Origin: Arthrobacter mangrovi
GTDB lineage: Bacteria > Actinomycetota > Actinomycetes > Actinomycetales > Micrococcaceae
DNA: 64,000 bases
Reading direction: 5' to 3'
Assembly (NCBI RefSeq): GCF_026011795.1
Contig: NZ_BRVS01000006.1
Location: forward strand, 54,274 to 118,273
A model generated the notes under the pieces. It had not been told where the DNA came from. It made no database searches and saw only the letters and a program-made list of their open reading frames with translations. Of this stretch, positions 8,594-16,639 are shown piece by piece. Position numbers and translations under genes: made by a program. Positions within the stretch are counted from its first letter, which is position 1; the number at the start of each line of letters is the position of its first letter.

Positions 8594-9352
8594 ATGGCAC
8601 AGTTCGACGGCAAGGTTGCCTTGGTGACCGGCGGCGGTTCCGGCATCGGCGAGGCGATCAGCAAGGAGCTCGCGGCCAAGGGCGCCAGCGTCGTGGTCAC
8701 CGACATCAACCTGGAAGCGGCAGAGCGGGTGGCCAAGGAGATTGCCGACGGCGGGGGCACGGCCTCGGCGGTGCAGCAGGACACCGCGCGCAAGGAGGAT
8801 TCCGAGAAGGCGGTACGGCACGCCGTCGATACTTACGGTGCCCTGCACTACGCGGTCAACAACGCCGGCATCGGCGGCAAGAACGCGCCGGCGGGCGAGG
8901 TTGACCTGGCGGACTGGGACAAGGTCATCGACATCAACCTCAACGGCGTGCTCTACGGCATGCGCTACCAGATCCCGGAGATGCTCAAGGCCGGCGGCAA
9001 GAACTCGGCCATCGTGAACATGGCCTCCATCCACGGCTCCGTCGCCGCCCTAGGCAACGGCGCCTACACCGCGGCGAAGCACGGCGTCGTCGGCCTGACC
9101 AAGAACGCGGCCGCCGAGTACGGGCCCGAGGGCCTGCGCATCAACTCCGTCGGCCCCGGCTACATCAACACGCCGCTCGTGGTGAATAGCCTGAGCGAAG
9201 ACATCCGCAAGGCGCTCGAGGGCAAGCACGCACTCGGACGCCTCGGCACGGCCGAGGAAGTCGCCCATCTGGTCAGCTTCCTGCTCTCGGACGACGCCTC
9301 GTTCATGACGGGCGGCTACTACCTGGTCGACGGCGGCTACACGGCGGTGTAG
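8594..9352 (+). CDS. SDR family oxidoreductase
   Basis: A 252-residue classical short-chain dehydrogenase/reductase. It has the TGGGSGIG cofactor motif at 12-19, NNAGIGG, the catalytic serine in NMASIHG, the YTAAK tyrosine-lysine pair and a PGYINTPL segment; the C-terminus DGGYTAV is typical. An acidic residue at the end of the second strand (VVTDIN) suggests NAD(H) preference. AAAGGA precedes the ATG at 8594. A longer in-frame reading from upstream is not coding. It is a single-gene unit followed by a strong terminator, and the substrate cannot be inferred. Confidence 0.9.
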   Translation: MAQFDGKVALVTGGGSGIGEAISKELAAKGASVVVTDINLEAAERVAKEIADGGGTASAVQQDTARKEDSEKAVRHAVDTYGALHYAVNNAGIGGKNAPAGEVDLADWDKVIDINLNGVLYGMRYQIPEMLKAGGKNSAIVNMASIHGSVAALGNGAYTAAKHGVVGLTKNAAAEYGPEGLRINSVGPGYINTPLVVNSLSEDIRKALEGKHALGRLGTAEEVAHLVSFLLSDDASFMTGGYYLVDGGYTAV

Positions 9353-9396
9353 CGGCAGCCCGCCACCGGCGGTGACCGCAAGGTTCCCGGAAAAGG

Positions 9397-9435
9397 GAAG
9401 GGCAGCGGCTTCGCTTGGCGAAGCCCCTGCCCTTC
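9397..9435 (+). terminator. Hairpin terminator after the SDR gene
   Basis: The arms GAAGGGCAG-C-GGCTTCGC and GCGAAGCC-C-CTGCCCTTC pair over 17 bp with one mismatch around a TTG loop. It begins 45 bases after the stop codon. No T-run follows, as is usual in high-GC actinobacteria. Confidence 0.75.
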
Positions 9436-9493
9436 GCCGTCTCCGGCCGGCCCAGGCGTTGCCCGGGTGCGGTGCTGGTGCCAAGGTGGAGGC

Positions 9494-10078
9494 ATGCCTA
9501 TCGAGGTGCGCGCAGCAACCGTGTTCGATGACGTGAAGCAGGTCCTGGGGCCGAAGCGTGCGGATGCGAACGTGTGCTGGTGCCTGAGCTACAGGGTGCC
9601 GTCGAAGGAGAACCGGACGCTGCTGGGACAGGACCGCGGCAAGCGGGTGCAGGAGCTGTGCGGGGAGGATCCGCCGCCGGGCGTGCTGGCGTACGACGGC
9701 GACGAGGTGGTGGGCTGGGCCGCGGTCCATCCGCGCGCAGGCACGAGTTTCGCGCGCAACCGGAAGATCCCGCACGTGGACGACGCCGATGTGTGGTCGG
9801 TGTGGTGCATCAGGGTGAAGCCGGGGCACCGCGGTAAGGGCATCTCGCACCATCTGCTGGCCGGGGCCGTCGACTTCGCCCGCGCCAACGGAGCCCCGGG
9901 AATCGAGGGCTACCCGGTGGACAACCAGGGGCAGAAAGTCGACCTCACCATGGCCTATGTCGGCACCCGCGCGCTTTTCGAGCGGGCAGGCTTCACGAAG
10001 GCGGCCGACACCGACTCCATCCTGAACGGCTTCCCGCGCGTATTGATGCGGCGTGACCTCAGGTCTATTCGCCGCTGA
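9494..10078 (+). CDS. GNAT family N-acetyltransferase
   Basis: A 194-residue protein with the acetyl-CoA-binding signature of GNAT enzymes: the VWSVWCIRVKPGHRGKGIS block supplies the Arg/Gln-x-x-Gly-x-Gly/Ala-type loop, followed by a helix (HHLLAGAVDFARANG) and YVGTRALFERAGF near the C-terminus. The ATG at 9494 directly follows GGTGGAGG, so a start nine codons earlier is less likely. The N-terminal ANVCWCLSYRVP with two cysteines recalls proteins annotated as GCN5-related with unknown acceptor. Its last 14 bases overlap the convergent downstream gene. Confidence 0.85.
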   Translation: MPIEVRAATVFDDVKQVLGPKRADANVCWCLSYRVPSKENRTLLGQDRGKRVQELCGEDPPPGVLAYDGDEVVGWAAVHPRAGTSFARNRKIPHVDDADVWSVWCIRVKPGHRGKGISHHLLAGAVDFARANGAPGIEGYPVDNQGQKVDLTMAYVGTRALFERAGFTKAADTDSILNGFPRVLMRRDLRSIRR

Positions 10079-10388
10079 CGTCGCGGAGGAGCCACTCGTT
10101 CCGGCCCGGCTGCCTCCGGACCTCAAGGGTGTGCAGGGGAGAGGCCGAACTCGCCTGCACCTGCAGCCGCCAGCATTCGGCTTTCACGGCGGGGGTATCA
10201 ACGACGACGTCCGCGTCGTCCATCGAACCTGTTCCGTCCGGCTGCCCAACCTCATGGACCGGCTCCGCGACGACGGGCCACAACCGTCCGCGCCACCTGA
10301 CCGCCAGCGGCCTGCCCCGCGGGGTGAAGCGGACCTCCACCGGTTCTCCCTGCGTCCGCTGCTGCGCCTGCTCCAGTATCGCCGCCAC
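10065..10388 (-). CDS. DUF6504-like small protein
   Basis: A 107-residue protein starting at GTG. Its core (VEVRFTPRGRPLAVRWRGRLWPV, then a Trp-rich ECWRLQVQA and a C-terminal EWLLRDVSGE) resembles the DUF6504 family, whose members are often encoded beside the ImuB-type DNA polymerase and DnaE2 in actinobacteria. No such polymerase is present in this window. The start codon has only a weak ribosome site. It overlaps the GNAT gene tail to tail by 14 bases. A LexA-like palindrome lies 129 bases upstream of the start, which would fit DNA-damage control. Confidence 0.6.
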   Translation of the reverse strand: MAAILEQAQQRTQGEPVEVRFTPRGRPLAVRWRGRLWPVVAEPVHEVGQPDGTGSMDDADVVVDTPAVKAECWRLQVQASSASPLHTLEVRRQPGRNEWLLRDVSGE

Positions 10389-10781
10389 TGCTCTTCACGA
10401 TCCTCTCGCCAAAGCTGTCTTCCGCATGAGCCGGTCCGCCGCATCGTAGCGGCCACGGCACCGGACCGCGGGTCATCATCGGCCGCCGTCCTAGGCGCCC
10501 ATCTACGCCTCAAGGGTAGAACATATTTTCGACGTACGCGAAGTTGCGTCCGGGTTTGAAGCACGTTTCCGCCGTCGGGGCGGAACGTCCTGAAGCGCGG
10601 GGAAGCGGGTCTTCAAATGCGTGGCCGTGCTCGGGTAGGCTCGGTTCAACGGCAGCGATGAGACGATTTAGCAGACTGCCGTGCAAAGCGCAGCCCGATC
10701 GAGCGCAGGGAGCCGCGCCGAGCCATCCCGGGGGAACTTCGTGCCGGGTTCGTGTACCTGGCGCTGGAGAGGGTGGGGGCG
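10389..10781. other. Divergent intergenic region between the DUF6504-like and histidine kinase genes
   Basis: About 390 bases without a convincing gene. The only structure I can support is the palindrome at 10517-10532. Short frames across this stretch lack ribosome sites and have no recognisable content. Confidence 0.6.
10517..10532. promoter_or_regulatory. LexA/SOS-box-like palindrome
   Basis: TAGAACATATTTTCGA compares with the actinobacterial SOS box TCGAAC-N4-GTTCGA, with two mismatches in twelve defined positions. An almost identical element (CAGAACATATCTTCGA) precedes the DUF222 gene at 63294. It would act on the minus-strand DUF6504-like gene. Confidence 0.4.
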
Positions 10782-12074
10782 ATGTCGTCCGGTTCGGATG
10801 TATCGAGCATGGTCCGCGCGGGCGGTGTCCTGCGGGATGCCGGTTTGGCGGAGACGGACCGGTTTGAGCAGGAGCGGCTGCCGTGGATGGCGGCGTACGG
10901 GCTGCCCGCCGGCTGGACGGGCAGGGCCCGCAGTGCGGGGGAACCGGTGGGGGCACGCGTGGTTCCGGTGGACCAGCTCAACCGGCTCGCGCGGACGGCG
11001 GCAACCGTCTGCGATGCACCGTTCGCGGTGGTGAACGTGATCACCGCCGACGAGCAGCACCAGATCGCCGCCCACGGGCTGGAGCCGGGGATCTGCTCGC
11101 GCGAGGACTCGATGTGCGCCCAGGTCTTTCGTTCGGGTACGACGACGGTGGTTCCGGATGCGTCGGCGGACGCCCGGTTCCGCGACAACCCGTTCGTCAC
11201 GGGAATCCTGGGCGACGTGCGCTTCTACGTTTCGGTGCCGCTGGTCGCGGAGGTGGCCCTCGGGTCGCTGTGCGTATTCTCCACTGATCCCGCCGCCTTG
11301 GAGCCGAAGGACCAGGCCGTCCTCGAGAGCCTGGCGGAGCATGTGGCGGACGTGCTCCAGCTGCAGTTCCGCGGCCGGCAGCTCGATGCCGCGCTGGCCG
11401 AGGCGGCGCTGTCGAATGAGCGGCTCAAGACGTTTGCCGGCGAGATCAGCCACGATCTGCGGACACCCTTGACCACGGTCCTCGGGCATCTCGAAATAGC
11501 CGAGGACCAGACCGCCGACGAACGGGTCGCGGGCAATCTCCGCAAGGCCAGCAGCGCGGGAAAGCGCATGCTCGCCACGCTGGAGGAGCTGCTGGAATAT
11601 TCGACGACGGACCAGCGGCTCGAGGCCCGGCAGCTGGACCTGCAGGCTCTGATGGACCAGGTCACCGCGGACATCCGGGGCCTGGTTGCGCAGTCCGGTG
11701 CGCGGATCACCAGCTCCGGCGGCAGCGTCCACGGGGATGAAGCCCAGCTGCGGGCGCTGGCGCAGAACCTGCTGGTCAACGCCATCCGCTACTGCCCGGC
11801 CGACAGGGCGCCGCGCATCCGGATCGAGCCGGTCACCGAACCCGGGGTGAGCGGGATCGTCGTCCACGACAACGGCGTCGGCATCCCCGCCGCCGACCGG
11901 GCCCGGGTGCTGGCTCCGCTGGGGCGGCTCAACCGCGCCGGCGAGCCGCAGGGCAGCGGCCTCGGGCTGGCCATCTGCGCGCGCGTGGCCGAGGCCCACG
12001 GCGGCAGCATCACCATCGGCGACTCGCCCGACGGCGGCGCCGCCATCACCGCGGCCTGGCCGGACCGGTCTTAG
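10782..12074 (+). CDS. GAF-domain sensor histidine kinase (orphan)
   Basis: A 430-residue soluble kinase without membrane helices. Residues 60-200 form a GAF domain (QLNRLARTAATVCDAPFAVV to GSLCVF), residues 213-280 the dimerisation helix with the phospho-acceptor His224 in ISHDLRTPL, and the C-terminal third the ATPase domain with an N-box (QNLLVNAIRYCP), G1 VHDNGVGIP and G2 GSGLGLAI. No response regulator lies next to it. The SREDSMCAQ segment is typical of GAF domains of the kind fused to kinases in actinobacteria. The ATG at 10782 follows GAGAGG and was preferred to a start ten codons upstream. Its 3' end overlaps the convergent DapA-like gene by 4 bases. Confidence 0.88.
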   Translation: MSSGSDVSSMVRAGGVLRDAGLAETDRFEQERLPWMAAYGLPAGWTGRARSAGEPVGARVVPVDQLNRLARTAATVCDAPFAVVNVITADEQHQIAAHGLEPGICSREDSMCAQVFRSGTTTVVPDASADARFRDNPFVTGILGDVRFYVSVPLVAEVALGSLCVFSTDPAALEPKDQAVLESLAEHVADVLQLQFRGRQLDAALAEAALSNERLKTFAGEISHDLRTPLTTVLGHLEIAEDQTADERVAGNLRKASSAGKRMLATLEELLEYSTTDQRLEARQLDLQALMDQVTADIRGLVAQSGARITSSGGSVHGDEAQLRALAQNLLVNAIRYCPADRAPRIRIEPVTEPGVSGIVVHDNGVGIPAADRARVLAPLGRLNRAGEPQGSGLGLAICARVAEAHGGSITIGDSPDGGAAITAAWPDRS

Positions 12075-12979
12075 CCGCCGGACGCGCGGCCGAGGCCCAG
12101 ATCGTCGAGGACGCCGGCGACGCGGGCACGCTGCCGCTCGCCCAATCCCAGGATGGGCAGCGGCAGGCAGGCCCTGGGCGCCAGCCCCAGCTGCTCGGCG
12201 ACGGCAGCGATGACGCGCAGGCTCCCGCCGTACTCGGTGAACAGCCGCCACAGCGGAGCAAGCCTTTCCGACTCGGCCAGCGCGTCGGCGATCCGCCCCT
12301 CCTGCGCAGCCCGGGTAATCCGCAGCGCAGGATCGGGCAAAGTGCCCCCGATGACCGAGTACCAGGCGTCGCAGCCCGCGGCCAGGCCCGCGGCGGCCTT
12401 CGCGTCGCCGGACACGCCGACCGTCACGTGCGCGGGGATGACCGAGCGGATGTCCCGGATCCGCTCCCGCGCCTGTTCGGGATCGTCCGGAACGCCGGGG
12501 ATCTCAATCGAGGCAATGCCGGGCAGCTCGGCGATGCGGCCGTACAGCTCGGTGCTGAACGCGAAGTGCGTGGTGCCCGGATTGTCGTAGACGATGACGG
12601 GCAGCGGCGACTGCGCCGTGACCGCCCGGAAGAGCTCGAACACGTCGTCCTCGGTCAGCGGCTGGTACGTCATCGGGGCCAGCAGGAGCCCCGACGCCCC
12701 GGCCTGTTCCGCCTGCTCCGCGTTGGCGAGGACCTGCGAGGTCCGCAGCGCCCCGATCCCGACGAACACCGGCACGTCCCCGGCATTTTCGACGGCGAGG
12801 CGCGCCACCCGGCGTCGTTCCCCACCTGTCAGGTAGGCGTAGGAGCCGGTGGAACCCAGCGCGGTGATCGAATCGACCTTCGCCGCGGCGAGCCGCCGGA
12901 CCAAACCGGCGAAGGCTCCCTCGTCGACCTCATCGTTGGCGAGCGGGGTGAGCGGGAAAGCGCTCAGGCCGGTAAACAC
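12071..12979 (-). CDS. DapA-fold protein lacking the Schiff-base lysine
   Basis: A 302-residue member of the dihydrodipicolinate synthase / N-acetylneuraminate lyase superfamily. The fold is clear: GSTGSYAYL stands at the GTTGE position, GIGALRT follows, and VIVYDNPGTT (Tyr131) supplies the catalytic tyrosine. The strand that should carry the Schiff-base lysine (GIKEATG in DapA) instead reads IASIEIPGVP, with Glu159 at the lysine position. Unless another lysine replaces it, normal class I aldolase chemistry is not expected. The GTG start follows GAGGAG. It lies 40 bases downstream of the E1-like gene on the same strand, so the two may form one unit. Confidence 0.82.
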   Translation of the reverse strand: MFTGLSAFPLTPLANDEVDEGAFAGLVRRLAAAKVDSITALGSTGSYAYLTGGERRRVARLAVENAGDVPVFVGIGALRTSQVLANAEQAEQAGASGLLLAPMTYQPLTEDDVFELFRAVTAQSPLPVIVYDNPGTTHFAFSTELYGRIAELPGIASIEIPGVPDDPEQARERIRDIRSVIPAHVTVGVSGDAKAAAGLAAGCDAWYSVIGGTLPDPALRITRAAQEGRIADALAESERLAPLWRLFTEYGGSLRVIAAVAEQLGLAPRACLPLPILGLGERQRARVAGVLDDLGLGRASGG

Positions 12980-13019
12980 TGCTGCAGCTCCTCAAGGTCG
13001 TATCCTGCCAGCCTAGGCG

Positions 13020-15398
13020 TCAGAGTCCGGTCAGGTCCGCCGCCGCGCGCACGATCGAATCGACGTCGATGCCGTGGATCTTGTAGGCGTCCTCCAGGCT
13101 GCTGGACTGGCCGAATTCCGTGACACCGAGGTTGCGGATGCGGTCCCCGCGGACACCGGCGAGGAAGGCCAGCGTGTGCGGGTGGCCGTCCATGACCGTG
13201 ACGATCGGGGCCCGCTGCTCCGCCGGGAACAGCGCGTCGACGATGGCCGTGCGCCGGCTGCCGGCGGTGCTGTGCCGGTCCTGCAGCGAGCGGAAGACCA
13301 GGTCGGGGCTGGTCAGGCAGACGACGCCGGCCCGTACGCCGAGCGCCTCCAGCCGGGCGGCCGCCTCGAGGACTTCCGGCATCACCGCGCCGACGCCCAC
13401 CAGGGTGGCCTGCTCGGTGCCGGGCTCGTGCTGGATGATCCGGTAGCCGCCGGCGACGGCGTGCTCGCGCCGGCGTTCACGAAGCGCCGGGTCCTGGGGC
13501 AGCCGGGCGAGGGCCTGGTCCACGGGGCGGGTGGAGAGCCGGAAATAGGCGGAGCTGCCGCCCGGGCGGCCGATCTGGTTCATCGCCGTGAGCATGCACC
13601 ACTCGAGGTCCTGGGCGAAGGCCGGTTCCCAGGCCACCGTTCCGGGCTGCTCGAGACCGATGGAGGGCGTGTTGATGGACTGGTGGGCGCCGCCTTCGGG
13701 GGCGAGGGTGACGCCGGAGGGCGTACCGACCAGGATGGACTGGCCGCCGGCGTAGATCCCGTAGGACCAAGGCTCCAGGGCGCGGTTGACGAACGGGTCG
13801 TAGAGGGTCGCGATCGGGATCAGCGGCTGGCCCCACCGGCTCCAGGTGGACCCGAGTTCGCCGGCCAGGCAGACGAGGTTGACCTCGGCGATGCCGAGCT
13901 CGATGTGCTGGCCCTGGGCGCCTTCGGTCCACTTCAGCAGGCGCTCGACGTCGTCGGCGAACCAGTCGCGGCGCTCGCCGACGGCCCACACGCCGGTCTT
14001 GTTGATCCACCCGCCGAGGTTGGTCGAGGACGCGACGTCCGGGCTGAGCGTGACCACCCGGGAGGCGGCCTCGGGTGCACCGCGCAGCAGGTCGGAGAGG
14101 AACCGGCCGAGCGCGGCCTGGGTCGATCCCGTCGCCTTGTAGGACCAGGGGAGTTCCGCCGGCAGCTGCGGCGCGGGCCGGTCGACGACGTCGGGGCGCT
14201 TCAGCCGTGCGGCCGCGTTCCGGCACGCCTCGGCCTCCTCGCTGCCCGCTTCGAAGCGCTGCCACGGGTGCTCCAGCTCCATGCCGGAGAGCTGGGCGAG
14301 CTCGCGGATCTGGGCTTCGGTCAGCTGCGCGGCGTGGTTGTTGGGGTGCCCCTCGGTCGCCAGGCCGCGGCCCTTGACCGTGTAGGCGAAGATGACGGTG
14401 GGCCGGCTGGAATCCACCTGCTTGTAGGTGTCCAGCAGCAGCCCGATGTCGTGGCCGCCCAGGTCGCGGATGGCGGCGGCCAGGTCGAGCGGAGGCACGC
14501 CGTCGAGAAGCCCGGCCAGCCGGGGATCGGGGCTCGCGCCGAGCAGGCGCGCATGCAGCTGGTCCGGGTGGCTGCGCAGCAGCCGCTGGTATTCCTCGTT
14601 CGGCATGTCCTCGAGCCGGCGCCGCAGTTCTTCTCCGCCGCGCGCGGCGAACAGCTGCTCAATCCGGCGGCCCCACTTGCACGTGAGTACCTGCCAGTCC
14701 GCGGCGGCGAACATGCCCTGCAGCCGCTGGATCTGGACGTCGGGGATGATCCGGTCCAGGGACTGCCGGTTCAGGTCGACGATCCAGAGGAGTTCGCCGA
14801 GCTGGCGCACGGCCGGGTCCGTGACGGCTTCCCAGACGGCGCCCTCGTCCAGCTCCGCGTCGCCCAGCAGGCTGATGAACCGCCCGCCCTTGGGGATGTC
14901 GGGGAACTGGTCGCGCAGGTAGCGGTGGGAGAGCGCGGCCCAGGCGGGGGCGGTGGCGCCGATGCCGACGCTGCCGGTGGAGAAGTCGACGGTGTCCGGA
15001 TCCTTGGTCCGGCTGGGATAGCTCTGCAGCCCGCCCTTCTCGCGCAGCCGGGACATGTAGGACTCGTCCAGCTCGCCCAGCAGGTAGTTGATGGAGTGCA
15101 GCACCGGTGACGCGTGCGGTTTGACCGAGACGCGGTCTTCCCTGGTCAGCTCCGAGAACCAGAGCGAGGTCATGATTCCGGCCATCGAGGCGCTGGAGGC
15201 CTGGTGCCCGCCGGCCTTCACGCCGGAGGCGTTGGGCCGTCCCCGGTTGGCGGCGTCGATCATCGCCGTGGACAGCCAGAGGACCCGCTGCGCGATCGAG
15301 TCGAGGACGTCGTCGTCCAGGCTGGCGGCGGCCGAGAGCGGGCGCCCATTGACCGAGGGTGAATCTCCGGCGTCCGCGGACACGGCCGTTTCTGTCAT
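13020..15398 (-). CDS. Thiamine-diphosphate-dependent E1-like enzyme (transketolase / pyruvate dehydrogenase E1 type)
   Basis: A 792-residue protein with the TPP motif GDAELDEG (179-186) ending near Asn210, an SVKPHASPVLHS segment typical of homodimeric 2-oxoacid dehydrogenase E1 (AceE), a central pyrimidine-binding domain (QGQHIELGIAEVNLVCLAGEL) and a transketolase-like C-terminal domain. It is about 100 residues shorter than ordinary AceE, so it is a paralogue rather than the housekeeping E1. AAAGGA precedes the ATG. It lies directly downstream of ACC deaminase, whose product is 2-oxobutyrate, so oxidation of that 2-oxo acid is a reasonable guess; no E2 or E3 gene is nearby. Confidence 0.8.
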   Translation of the reverse strand: MTETAVSADAGDSPSVNGRPLSAAASLDDDVLDSIAQRVLWLSTAMIDAANRGRPNASGVKAGGHQASSASMAGIMTSLWFSELTREDRVSVKPHASPVLHSINYLLGELDESYMSRLREKGGLQSYPSRTKDPDTVDFSTGSVGIGATAPAWAALSHRYLRDQFPDIPKGGRFISLLGDAELDEGAVWEAVTDPAVRQLGELLWIVDLNRQSLDRIIPDVQIQRLQGMFAAADWQVLTCKWGRRIEQLFAARGGEELRRRLEDMPNEEYQRLLRSHPDQLHARLLGASPDPRLAGLLDGVPPLDLAAAIRDLGGHDIGLLLDTYKQVDSSRPTVIFAYTVKGRGLATEGHPNNHAAQLTEAQIRELAQLSGMELEHPWQRFEAGSEEAEACRNAAARLKRPDVVDRPAPQLPAELPWSYKATGSTQAALGRFLSDLLRGAPEAASRVVTLSPDVASSTNLGGWINKTGVWAVGERRDWFADDVERLLKWTEGAQGQHIELGIAEVNLVCLAGELGSTWSRWGQPLIPIATLYDPFVNRALEPWSYGIYAGGQSILVGTPSGVTLAPEGGAHQSINTPSIGLEQPGTVAWEPAFAQDLEWCMLTAMNQIGRPGGSSAYFRLSTRPVDQALARLPQDPALRERRREHAVAGGYRIIQHEPGTEQATLVGVGAVMPEVLEAAARLEALGVRAGVVCLTSPDLVFRSLQDRHSTAGSRRTAIVDALFPAEQRAPIVTVMDGHPHTLAFLAGVRGDRIRNLGVTEFGQSSSLEDAYKIHGIDVDSIVRAAADLTGL

Positions 15399-15424
15399 GG
15401 TGCTGTCCTTTCAAGTCTCAGGAG

Positions 15425-15481
15425 TACGACGGCGGTGCGCACCCGGGCGGGAAATGCGCGGCAGGCGCGCCCCGCCGTCGT
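15425..15481. repeat. TACGACGGCGG hairpin between acdS and the E1-like gene
   Basis: ACGACGGCGG (15426-15435) pairs perfectly with CCGCCGTCGT (15472-15481) across a 36-base GC-rich loop. It fills most of the 89-base gap after the acdS stop and may act as a terminator or processing signal. The same 11-mer TACGACGGCGG recurs elsewhere in the window. Confidence 0.6.
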
Positions 15482-15487
15482 TATGGC

Positions 15488-16510
15488 CTAGGAGCGGAAC
15501 AGGCCGCTGTAGGCGTTGAGGGCCGGCTGGCCGCCGAGGTGGGCGTAGAGGACGTTGCTGTCGGCCGGGATCTCCTTGCTGCTGACCAGGTCGATCAGGC
15601 CGGCCAGGGACTTGCCCTCGTAGACCGGGTCGGTGATCATCGCTTCCAGCGAGGCGCCCAGACGCATGGCTTCCAGGGTGGAGTCGACGGGGATGCCGTA
15701 GAGGTCGCCGGCCCAGCCTTCGAGGACGGTGATCTCGTCCTCGCGCAGATCGCGCTCGAGGCCGATCAGCTTGGCGGTGTCCCGCGCGATCCGGCCGACC
15801 TGGTCGTGGGTCTTGGCCAGCGTGGCGGAGGCGTCGATGCCGATGACGCGGCGGGGCCGGCCGCCCTCGTCCTCGAGCGCGGCGAATCCGGCGATCATGC
15901 CGGCGTGGGTGGAACCGGTGACGGTGCAGACCACGATGGTGTCGAAGAAGACCCCGAGCTCCTCCTCCTGCTGGCGGACCTCGTAGGCCCAGTTGGCGAA
16001 GCCGAGTCCGCCGAACTTGTGCTCGGAGGCGCCGGCGGGGATGGGGTAGGGCTTGCCGCCGGCGGCCTCGACCTCGGCGAGGGCGTCCTTCCAGGAGTCG
16101 CGGATGCCGATGTCGAACCCGGCGGCGTCCAGGCGGACGTCGGCGCCCATCAGGCGGGAGAGCAGGATGTTGCCGACGCGGTCGTTCAGCGGGTCCGGCC
16201 AGTCCACCCAGCTTTCCTGCACCAGGCGGGCCTTCAGGCCCAGCTTGGCGGCGGCGGCGGCGACCTGGCGGGTGTGGTTCGACTGGAAGCCGCCGATCGA
16301 CACGATGGTGTCGGCGCCCTCGGCGAGGATGTCCGGCACGATGTATTCGAGCTTGCGGGTCTTGTTGCCGCCGAACGCCAGGCCGGAGTTGACGTCCTCG
16401 CGCTTCGCCCAGACCTGGGCCCCGCCCAGATGCTGCGTCAGCCGCGGCATGTGATGGATCGGGCTGGGCCCGAAGGTCAGCGGGTAACGCTCGAAATCTG
16501 TGATGGCCAT
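15488..16510 (-). CDS. acdS: 1-aminocyclopropane-1-carboxylate deaminase
   Basis: Converts ACC, the plant ethylene precursor, to 2-oxobutyrate and ammonia using PLP. The 340-residue product has the PLP-lysine block [10 protein letters not shown] (Lys50) and SNHTRQ. Residues Tyr297-Glu298 and Leu325 correspond, with a constant offset of three, to the Tyr294, Glu295 and Leu322 that separate true ACC deaminase from D-cysteine desulfhydrase. AGGATC precedes the ATG. A divergent Lrp-type gene and a palindrome lie upstream, the arrangement known for acdS-acdR. D-cysteine desulfhydrase is the main alternative but is disfavoured by these residues. Confidence 0.9.
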   Translation of the reverse strand: MAITDFERYPLTFGPSPIHHMPRLTQHLGGAQVWAKREDVNSGLAFGGNKTRKLEYIVPDILAEGADTIVSIGGFQSNHTRQVAAAAAKLGLKARLVQESWVDWPDPLNDRVGNILLSRLMGADVRLDAAGFDIGIRDSWKDALAEVEAAGGKPYPIPAGASEHKFGGLGFANWAYEVRQQEEELGVFFDTIVVCTVTGSTHAGMIAGFAALEDEGGRPRRVIGIDASATLAKTHDQVGRIARDTAKLIGLERDLREDEITVLEGWAGDLYGIPVDSTLEAMRLGASLEAMITDPVYEGKSLAGLIDLVSSKEIPADSNVLYAHLGGQPALNAYSGLFRS

Positions 16511-16551
16511 GGGAGATCCTGTCTATGGAACTGCGGCTGGGGATGCTGGTA

Positions 16552-16565
16552 TGCAATATATTGCA
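16552..16565. promoter_or_regulatory. Perfect 14-bp palindrome, likely Lrp-family operator
   Basis: TGCAATATATTGCA is a perfect palindrome, AT-rich in a GC-rich background. It lies 42 bases before acdS and 75 bases before the divergent regulator start. Lrp/AsnC proteins bind sites of this kind, and AcdR is expected to control acdS from the shared region. Confidence 0.7.
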
Positions 16566-16639
16566 CATCGCGGAAGTGGCCTGTCAAGCACTTCCGCGTA
16601 GACTTTTCGACGTTCGGGACCGCGTATGGAGGTGTGCCA

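Noticed and set aside
10544..10956. Short frames on both strands before the histidine kinase
   Set aside because: They have no ribosome sites, biased composition and no family resemblance.
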